NCBI RefSeq assembly: GCF_900156375.1
Contig: NZ_FTNK01000002.1
Span: 124,001-188,000, forward strand
DNA from: Paenibacillus macquariensis
GTDB lineage: Bacteria > Bacillota > Bacilli > Paenibacillales > Paenibacillaceae
Direction of reading: 5' to 3'
DNA: 64,000 nucleotides
Of the stretch, positions 57,895 to 64,000 are shown in pieces (the first letter of the stretch is position 1; each line of letters starts with the position of its first letter). The notes under the pieces were generated by a model. The model saw only the letters and a list, made by a program, of their open reading frames with translations, did no database searches and was not told where the DNA came from. The position numbers and the translations under genes are program-made.

Positions 57895-59411
57895 GTGAGA
57901 ATGTAAAAATAGTAATAGCGATTGATATCGGAACGACGAGCGCGAAGACGCTCGCAGTGAATCAGTCCGGGAATATCCTTGGTAGCCATTCGATTGAATA
58001 TCCATTGCATACACCGTTTCCTGGCTATGCTGAACAAGATCCTGATGTCATATATGAGGCCGTATTAAATTGCGTGGCCAATGTCATAAAGAAGGGCGAC
58101 TTCCTGGCTGAAGACATATTGTGTGTTTCCTTCAGTTCAGCTAATCATAGCTTAATTCTACTTGACGGGAGCGGGCAGCCGCTTACCCCAAGCATCACTT
58201 GGGCAGATCAGCGCAGTGCGGCGCAGGCGGAGCAATTATTGAAAGATGATACTGGATTGTCTGTATATTTACGAACGGGAACACCGATTCACCCGATGTC
58301 ACCACTTGTTAAGTTGATTTGGATGAGGGAAGAACGTCCAGAGTTATTCTACGCTGCACAACATTTCGTCGGGATAAAAGAATATATTTTGAATAAGTTA
58401 TTCGGGATTTTGATTTTGGATCATTCTATGGCGAGCGCTACCGGACTATTCAATTTGAGAACGTTATCATGGGACGCTGAAGCTTTGCTACTGGCAGGTA
58501 TCCGTGAAGATCAGTTACCTCGATTAGTTCCGACCACGGAACGCATCGAAGGGTTGAACAAGGTAGCTGCTGAGCATATGGGTCTTGGAATGCACACGCC
58601 ATTTATTATCGGGGCGCAAGATGGGGTACTGGCCAATCTCGGTATTGGAGCGGTCGAGGAAGATGTGTTTGCGGTAACGATTGGAACGAGTGGTGCTGTA
58701 CGGACGACGGTTAATCAACCAACCTTCGATCCAGAAGGGAAGTTGTTCTGCTACGCATTGACGAAAGATCAGTGGGTTGTAGGTGGAGCTACCAACAACG
58801 GAGCTATCGTTGCTAGTTGGATTTCAGACCGCTTCTACGCTGGAAGAACGATAGAAGAGGTACTTCCTTTAGCTGCAGCTGTACCCCCAGGAGCGAACGG
58901 TATTCTCTTTCTACCGCTCTTATCAGGAGAGAGAGCTCCTTTCTGGGACACGCATGCGAAGGGAGTCATGTTCGGACTGACACTTGCACATACGGAGTCG
59001 GATATGCTTCGCGCAGCAATGGAAGGTGTCCTATTTCAAATTACGGCTATTGTTTCTTTAATGAAACATGCAGGCGGAAAGCCTAGGGAAGTTAGAGCAT
59101 CCGGAGGTTTTGCTCGTTCTACCATTTGGTGCCAGATGCTGGCTGATATGTTAGGCGTGCCTGTTCGCGTACCTGAATCAGTAGAAAGTTCAGGACTTGG
59201 AGCTGCTCAGCTTGGACTATATGCCATGGAAGGTTGCGAAGGACCGCTACTCAGGTGGAAGAAATTGAATGGCAGTATTTACGAACCTAATGCAACAAAC
59301 CATAAGATTTACCAAAAGTTACTTCCATTCTATTTAAACTTATATGATCGATTGAAAGAGCCAATGAGGGAAATTACGATGCTCCAGCATACAACTGATG
59401 AATTACTTTAA
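57891..59411 (+). CDS. gntK: Gluconokinase, FGGY family
   Basis: 506 residues. The start VIAIDIGTTSAKTLAVN, the segment YLRTGTPIHPMSPLVKLIW near 123, FVGIKEYILNKLF near 160 and the C-terminal ASGGFARSTIWCQMLADMLG fit Bacillus GntK (513 aa) closely and not xylulokinase or glycerol kinase. The reaction is D-gluconate + ATP to 6-phosphogluconate in the cytoplasm. It overlaps the LarA-like gene by 4 bases, strong support for gluconate as that enzyme's product. Confidence 0.9.
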   Translation: MSENVKIVIAIDIGTTSAKTLAVNQSGNILGSHSIEYPLHTPFPGYAEQDPDVIYEAVLNCVANVIKKGDFLAEDILCVSFSSANHSLILLDGSGQPLTPSITWADQRSAAQAEQLLKDDTGLSVYLRTGTPIHPMSPLVKLIWMREERPELFYAAQHFVGIKEYILNKLFGILILDHSMASATGLFNLRTLSWDAEALLLAGIREDQLPRLVPTTERIEGLNKVAAEHMGLGMHTPFIIGAQDGVLANLGIGAVEEDVFAVTIGTSGAVRTTVNQPTFDPEGKLFCYALTKDQWVVGGATNNGAIVASWISDRFYAGRTIEEVLPLAAAVPPGANGILFLPLLSGERAPFWDTHAKGVMFGLTLAHTESDMLRAAMEGVLFQITAIVSLMKHAGGKPREVRASGGFARSTIWCQMLADMLGVPVRVPESVESSGLGAAQLGLYAMEGCEGPLLRWKKLNGSIYEPNATNHKIYQKLLPFYLNLYDRLKEPMREITMLQHTTDELL

Positions 59412-59430
59412 CTGATGGAGGGCTAATATC

Positions 59431-60249
59431 ATGCATGATAAATATAGTAAGTTGCAAGCGATTCTATTAGAAATGGAATCTGTAGTCGTGGCGTTCTCAG
59501 GGGGCGTAGACAGTACTTTTCTTCTTGATGTCGCATTAAAGACACTCGGAAGTGAGAATGTGTTGGCTGTCACTGCTGACTCAGAAACATATCCTACGGA
59601 AGAGTTGGAGGAAGCGATTAAGCTAGCGAAACATCTCGGGGCTGATCATAAGGTAATAGAGACATCCGAACTAAATATTCCAGGTTATAAAGAAAATACA
59701 GCAAATCGCTGCTATTTCTGCAAAAAAAGCCTGTTCGAACATTTGGAGCCGTTCATTAAGGAAGGGCATTATCGGCATATCGTATATGGACTCATTGCTG
59801 ATGACATGAATGAGCATAGACCAGGAGTTCAAGCAGCCAAGGAACGAGGTGTGCGGGGGCCGCTACAGGAAGCGGATCTATATAAAGGAGAAATACGTGA
59901 TTTATCCCGTGAACACGGACTCGCAACTTGGGATAAACCCTCATTTGCTTGTCTTTCCTCCCGAATCGCATATGGCGAGACCATTACTATCGAGAAGCTT
60001 GGACGTGTCGGAGAATCCGAACGCTATATCCGCTCACTTGGATTCGGCCAAGTGAGGGTACGAAGTCATGGTGATATCGCCCGAATCGAAGTTGAATCAG
60101 AAGCAATGGAGCAACTGATTGGTCAGGCATCGCTCATTTCAGACAAACTGAAAGAGTTTGGTTTCATCTATGTGGCAATGGATCTTACTGGTTATCGTAG
60201 TGGCAGTATGAATAAATTGCTTGTGCGTGGAGGGATGACCAATGAATGA
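59431..60249 (+). CDS. larE: LarE, ATP-dependent sulfur transferase for nickel-pincer cofactor
   Basis: 272 residues. PP-loop AFSGGVDST near 22-30; Cys174 in ACLSSRI corresponds to the sacrificial Cys of L. plantarum LarE. Cys94 and Cys97 (NRCYFCKK) give a three-Cys set, a form thought to carry a 4Fe-4S cluster and work catalytically. It thiolates the cofactor precursor from LarB twice. GGAGG precedes the ATG. Its end overlaps larB by 8 bases. Confidence 0.93.
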   Translation: MHDKYSKLQAILLEMESVVVAFSGGVDSTFLLDVALKTLGSENVLAVTADSETYPTEELEEAIKLAKHLGADHKVIETSELNIPGYKENTANRCYFCKKSLFEHLEPFIKEGHYRHIVYGLIADDMNEHRPGVQAAKERGVRGPLQEADLYKGEIRDLSREHGLATWDKPSFACLSSRIAYGETITIEKLGRVGESERYIRSLGFGQVRVRSHGDIARIEVESEAMEQLIGQASLISDKLKEFGFIYVAMDLTGYRSGSMNKLLVRGGMTNE

Positions 60250-60916
60250 GTTCGAGGATCTTGGCTTCTGCAAACTAGATGTGGGTAGAAATGAGCGGAC
60301 AGGACATCCAGAGGTTGTGTTCGGTATGGGGAAGACAGTGGACCAAGTGGACACGATCTTCTCTCGGCTTGTGGAAGTTCATGGGAGAGCCCTGGTAACA
60401 CGCGCTACGCCCGAAATGGCAAAGCGAGTGAATGCAACATACCCGGAGGCGGAGTATGATGAAGTTTCTCGTCTCATTTCTTTGGGTAAACCAACACGGA
60501 ATCTTCTAGGGAAGGTGGCTGTCCTAACCGCAGGGACTTCGGATATCCCAGTGGCAGAGGAAGCAGCAAGGACAGCTGAATGGATGGGTTGCGAGGTTGA
60601 TCGAATCTATGATGTCGGGGTAGCTGGAATCGAGCGGTTACTTAGCCAAAAGGACCGCATCAGGGAAGCATCTGTTGTGATTGCTGTCGCAGGCATGGAA
60701 GGCGCCTTAGTCAGCGTGGTTGGAGGGCTCGTGCGTAGACCAGTTATCGCTGTACCTACCTCAGTGGGATACGGAGCTAATTTACAGGGAATTACAACAC
60801 TTCTTGCCATGATGACTTCTTGCGCAGCCGGTGTTACGGTAGTCAACATTGATAATGGCTTCGGGGCAGGATTTCAAGCAGCGATGATATTACAATTGGT
60901 ATCGGAGGGCATTTAA
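60242..60916 (+). CDS. larB: LarB, nicotinate adenine dinucleotide carboxylase/hydrolase
   Basis: 224 residues of the AIR-carboxylase-related family. LDVGRNERTGHPEVVFG near 12-28 and the C-terminal VAGMEGALVSVVGGLVRRPV, PTSVGYG and NIDNGFGAG are characteristic. LarB carboxylates NaAD at C5 and splits off AMP, the first step of nickel-pincer cofactor synthesis. Coupled to larE by an 8-base overlap and followed by larC after 2 bases. Confidence 0.93.
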   Translation: MNEFEDLGFCKLDVGRNERTGHPEVVFGMGKTVDQVDTIFSRLVEVHGRALVTRATPEMAKRVNATYPEAEYDEVSRLISLGKPTRNLLGKVAVLTAGTSDIPVAEEAARTAEWMGCEVDRIYDVGVAGIERLLSQKDRIREASVVIAVAGMEGALVSVVGGLVRRPVIAVPTSVGYGANLQGITTLLAMMTSCAAGVTVVNIDNGFGAGFQAAMILQLVSEGI

Positions 60917-60918
60917 TA

Positions 60919-62259
60919 ATGAGAACGATCTATTTGGATTGTATTTCAGGCATTGCAGGTGATATGGCTCTTTCAGCATTAGTGGACTTGGGTGCTGATC
61001 AAGAATATATTGTGAGCCATTTAACTGAACTGCCGATTGATCCATTCACGATGGAATTTATAGAGGTTGATCGGAGAGGTATTACGGCGAAATGGTTGAA
61101 ACTGAGCTTTGATGAGCATCATCACGGCCATGACCATGATCATAGCCATCACGATGACCATCACCATGACCACCATCACGACCATGATCATAGCCACGAT
61201 CACGACCACGCTCATGTTCATAGCCATCACCATGAGCATCATCACGATCATGACCATGGTCATGAATCACATACGCACGAAGAGGCTAGTGGGCACTCAC
61301 ATGAGCATAGGAAAGCTTCCGATATTATACGGATGATAGATTGTTCAAATCTACCAGGACGTGTCAAAGAGAGAAGTTTGTCGATTTTTCATTTGATTGC
61401 TGAAGCAGAAGGAAAGATTCATGGGATGGATCCAGCAGAGGTTCATTTTCACGAAGTGGGAGCAATGGATTCTATTTTAGACGTCATTGGGGTTTGCTTA
61501 GCACTTGAGAGTCTCGATGTTTCCAAGATAATCGTTTCGCCAGTACCAACAGGAACAGGGAGGCTTCGTATGGCTCATGGGTTATATCCGATACCTGCTC
61601 CTGCTACGGCGGAGTTACTTCGAGGAGTACCGTTGTCTTCATTTACTGCCCAAGGGGAGCTGACCACACCAACAGGTGCGGGGATTGTAAAGGCGTTGGC
61701 ATCTGAGTTTGGTACATTGCCTGCGGGGACAATGGATAGGATCGGATATGGCGCAGGTACCAAAAATTTCGACCATCCCAACGTGTTAAGAGCAATTCTT
61801 TTTGAGCAAGAGCACACGAAGAAATTTGAAGAGACCATTGTTGTATTAGAGGCTCAGGTGGATGATTCAACGGGAGAGATACTCGGTTATGCCATGGAAA
61901 AGCTGTTCGAAGCTGGAGCTCTAGACGTGTATCATACCCCTGTTTATATGAAAAAGAATCGTCCTGGAATCCTCGTTAGCGTGTTATGCCACCCGGATAA
62001 TAGCGATCGTTGTGAGGAGACACTTCTTGCGGAAACATCGACCTTCGGCGTAAGACGAAGCGATTGGAAGCGCAGGGTGCTTGAACGTCAATGGATTCAG
62101 GTAGAAACTGCTTACGGTTCAATACGAGTGAAACAGGCTATTGAAGGAGATAGGATCATTCGCCAATCGCCAGAATTTGAAGATGCGGCTCAAGCTGCAC
62201 GTTCATTTGGGGTTCCTCTTGAGTCCGTATATCGTGAAGTATATAAACACTTAAGTTAA
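60919..62259 (+). CDS. larC: LarC, nickel insertase, with very large His-rich segment
   Basis: 446 residues in one frame, unlike L. plantarum, where larC1 and larC2 are joined by frameshifting. N-terminus MRTIYLDCISGIAGDMALSA and later VHFHEVGAMDSILDVIGVCL are family marks. Between about residues 67 and 132 lies a run in which nearly every second residue is His, mixed with Asp (for example HHDDHHHDHHHDHDHSHDHD), a likely nickel store. The enzyme inserts Ni into the pincer ligand in a CTP-dependent way. Confidence 0.93.
   Translation: MRTIYLDCISGIAGDMALSALVDLGADQEYIVSHLTELPIDPFTMEFIEVDRRGITAKWLKLSFDEHHHGHDHDHSHHDDHHHDHHHDHDHSHDHDHAHVHSHHHEHHHDHDHGHESHTHEEASGHSHEHRKASDIIRMIDCSNLPGRVKERSLSIFHLIAEAEGKIHGMDPAEVHFHEVGAMDSILDVIGVCLALESLDVSKIIVSPVPTGTGRLRMAHGLYPIPAPATAELLRGVPLSSFTAQGELTTPTGAGIVKALASEFGTLPAGTMDRIGYGAGTKNFDHPNVLRAILFEQEHTKKFEETIVVLEAQVDDSTGEILGYAMEKLFEAGALDVYHTPVYMKKNRPGILVSVLCHPDNSDRCEETLLAETSTFGVRRSDWKRRVLERQWIQVETAYGSIRVKQAIEGDRIIRQSPEFEDAAQAARSFGVPLESVYREVYKHLS
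61113..61314 (+). repeat. His/Asp codon repeat tract in larC
   Basis: Low-complexity run of CAT/CAC and GAT/GAC codons, with many near-repeats of CATCACGATCATGAC-type units. Such tracts change length easily by slippage. Confidence 0.8.
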
Positions 62260-62500
62260 TAGCTATCATTGTATACTTTCTTGTAGCATTCTCTTATTTA
62301 CTTGGACCGTGTGGATAAGGGTCGACAACCTGATGAGTAAAGCGGTAGGACTTACCCTTGATTTTCATGTCGATCCTGATACTGCTTGGGAGAAGAAAAG
62401 ATAATAGTGGTTAATTATGAATATTTGAGGTTGCTACGAATCGTACTGTATGCGGTTACATATTTATTGGGTATCGGTGTAAGTTAGCTGATTGAATTAT

Positions 62501-62529
62501 TTGAGGTTTTTTAACAACGTTGTTATTAA
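62501..62529 (+). promoter_or_regulatory. Promoter of gnd
   Basis: TTGAGG, 17 bases, TATTAA, with the LacI palindrome lying in the spacer and -10. Confidence 0.5.
62512..62525 (+). promoter_or_regulatory. LacI-type operator, copy 2
   Basis: TAACAACGTTGTTA, identical to the palindrome at 55821, placed between -35 and -10 where bound repressor would block RNA polymerase. Confidence 0.75.
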
Positions 62530-62562
62530 TTTCTTTTATTATCATATAAGGAGAGATGCTAA

Positions 62563-63818
62563 ATGAATAAACAACAGATTGGTGTTATTGGTCTTGCAGT
62601 CATGGGGAAGAATCTTGCATTGAATTTGGAGAGGCTGGAACGCCTACTGATGATACCATCGCACAACTTATACCCCTACTTGAAAAAGGAGATGTTTTGA
62701 TTGATGGTGGTAATTCATACTTTATAGATACACAGCGGAGGGCAAGTGAGTTGGAGATACACGGCATTCAGTTTGTAGGTGCAGGTGTCTCAGGAGGTGA
62801 GCAGGGGGCATTGGAAGGACCCGCTATCATGCCTGATGGAACCCGAGAAACATATGCATTTATTGAACCTTTTTTAACCGCTATTTCTGCCAAAGTTGAG
62901 GGAGATCCTTGCTGCACATATATCGGTCCTGATGGCGCGGGGCATTATGTCAAAATGATACACAACGGTATCGAATATGGAGACATGCAGCTGATTTGCG
63001 AGGCATACCACTTGCTAAAAGAAGTAATAGGGGCAGAGCCTGAGGAGCTTCATCAGATTTTCAAGGAATGGAACGAGGGTGAACTTAACAGCTACTTGAT
63101 TGAGATTACGCAAGACATATTTACCAAGATCGATCGAGACACTGGAAAAAGAGTGGTTGATATCATCAAGGATTCTGCAGGACAGAAAGGTACCGGCAAA
63201 TGGGCCTCACAAAATGCACTGGATCTGAGTGTTCCGTTGCCTGTCATTACGGAGTCTGTCTTCATGCGTTATTTATCATCTCTGGGGGAAGAACGTAAGC
63301 TTGCTTCCACGTTGTTTGATAAGCCGCCTATTAAACAAATCAGCGGAAATCGTAAGGATTTCATTGAGTTAATTCGTAAGGCGCTGTATGCAAGTAAAAT
63401 CTGCTCCTACGCCCAAGGATTTGCTCAAATGAAGATGGCTTCCGACACTTACGGATGGGGGTTAAATTACGGCAACATCTCGATGATATTCCGAGGAGGT
63501 TGCATTATCCGTGCTCAATTTCTTCAAAATATAAAAAATGCGTTCGATTCCGATGCGAGCCTATCTAATCTTCTCTTAGATGATTATTTCAAAAATATTG
63601 TGAATGAATATCAGCAAGCGTGGCGTGAAGTCGTTGCAGTTGCAGCACTAAATGGAATTTCTGCACCAGCATTCGCTTCGGCTCTATCTTATTTTGATGC
63701 GTACCGTACAGAGCATCTCCCAGCGAATCTTCTTCAGGCTCAGCGCGATTATTTCGGGGCCCATACTTTTGAGCGTGTTGATAAAGAAGGGAGCTTTCAC
63801 TATCAATGGAACTATTAA
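62563..63818 (+). pseudogene. gnd: 6-phosphogluconate dehydrogenase, broken by deletion and frameshift
   Basis: AAGGAG and ATG 62563 open a normal start, [18 protein letters not shown], with the NADP loop. After about 23 codons the frame is wrong. The next recognisable segment, [20 protein letters not shown], lies in another frame at about 62635, and roughly 50-60 residues of the NADP-binding domain are missing between. From there to 63818 the protein is complete: [48 protein letters not shown] and [19 protein letters not shown] at 62697 opens the 373-residue remainder. It is not expected to work without its cofactor domain. Confidence 0.85.
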
Positions 63819-63829
63819 AGGAAGGGGAA

Positions 63830-64000
63830 ATGAACGTGAATACTCAAACAGAGGTAAATAAGGTTAATCTACGACAAACTGTGGAACGTTTGGCAATGAG
63901 CATGCCCGTCACCGATATGCATACGCATTTATATGCGCCCGAATTTGGGGAATTGCTTTTGTGGGGCATTGATGAACTGTTGACTTATCATTATTTGATT
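63830..64000 (+). CDS. Uronate (glucuronate) isomerase-family protein, partial
   Basis: 57 codons to the right edge, starting 12 bases after gnd with AAAGGAAGGGG upstream. The sequence TDMHTHLYAPEFGELLLWG has the HxH metal motif of the amidohydrolase fold, and the FGELLLWGIDELLTYHYL wording is that of the UxaC-related uronate isomerase group. It would turn glucuronate into fructuronate, the step between uidA and the SDR. Only the N-terminus is seen, so the assignment is provisional. Confidence 0.75.
   Translation, partial: MNVNTQTEVNKVNLRQTVERLAMSMPVTDMHTHLYAPEFGELLLWGIDELLTYHYLI

Larger units (their letters stand above)
62260..62562. other. Intergenic region with gene remnant and gnd control region
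   Basis: From about 62299 to 62404 one frame reads WTVWIRVDNLMSKAVG, then LTLDFHVDPDTAWEKKR and a stop, protein-like but without a start; perhaps the tail of a lost membrane protein. The rest holds the gnd promoter and LacI operator. No intact gene was found. Confidence 0.45.

Noticed and set aside
61113..61314. Repeat tract that could suggest a CRISPR-like array
   Set aside because: Units are short, irregular and lie inside a coding frame; there are no spacers.
61021..61336. Open frames rich in Met/Val or His on other frames of larC
   Set aside because: They are by-products of the His/Asp codon repeat tract.

Overview
The window looks like chromosomal DNA of a spore-former-type Firmicute, most probably Paenibacillus or a close relative. 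The grounds are moderate GC, strong AGGAGG ribosome sites, common TTG/GTG starts, a DhbF/MbtH catechol siderophore locus, Bacillus-type GntK, NamA and YxjG-like genes, and cre-like sites. No genus-level marker is present, so this is inference. No tRNA, rRNA, insertion sequence, prophage or CRISPR array was seen. Left part (1-9.5 kb): the end of a bacillibactin/paenibactin-type siderophore operon (aryl carrier protein end, DhbF, MbtH-like protein, MFS exporter, VOC protein). Middle (9.8-45 kb): ordinary metabolic and regulatory genes mixed with decayed ones. These include aspA, an FMN reductase, a TetR/FabV pair, an LLM oxidoreductase with a LysR regulator, a MetE-like protein, a glycosyltransferase, a YeiH-type exporter with a LysR regulator, a sulfonate-type ABC operon ending in an NtaA-family monooxygenase, a group of exported redox lipoproteins (CuA-type cupredoxin, PQQ-type beta-propeller, carboxypeptidase-regulatory-domain lipoprotein), and an Old Yellow Enzyme next to a MarR regulator. 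Broken genes are frequent: an SDR without its nucleotide-binding loop, a C45 hydrolase with an amber codon, a multiply damaged PNPOx-UbiA fusion, a hydrolase fragment joined to a GLUG remnant, and gnd. Right part (45-64 kb): a glucuronide locus in two blocks. Block 1 has an AraC regulator, beta-glucuronidase (uidA), a GPH glycoside transporter, two TIM-barrel isomerase/epimerases and two Gfo/Idh/MocA dehydrogenases. The last four are the usual tool kit for oxidise-eliminate-hydrate-reduce glycoside chemistry. Block 2 is controlled by a LacI regulator and has an SDR resembling UxuB-type fructuronate reductase, a LarA-superfamily nickel-pincer enzyme, gluconokinase (gntK), the cofactor genes larE, larB and larC, a broken gnd, and the start of a uronate-isomerase-family gene. 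Read together, block 2 suggests glucuronate -> fructuronate -> mannonate -> gluconate (C2 epimerisation by the nickel enzyme) -> 6-phosphogluconate, which would bypass the mannonate dehydratase/KDG route. Two identical 14-bp palindromes, TAACAACGTTGTTA, sit on the promoters of this operon and of gnd and are the likely LacI operators. This proposed nickel-dependent uronate shunt is the most interesting system in the window. The assignments of its SDR and LarA homologue are inference from context and motifs.
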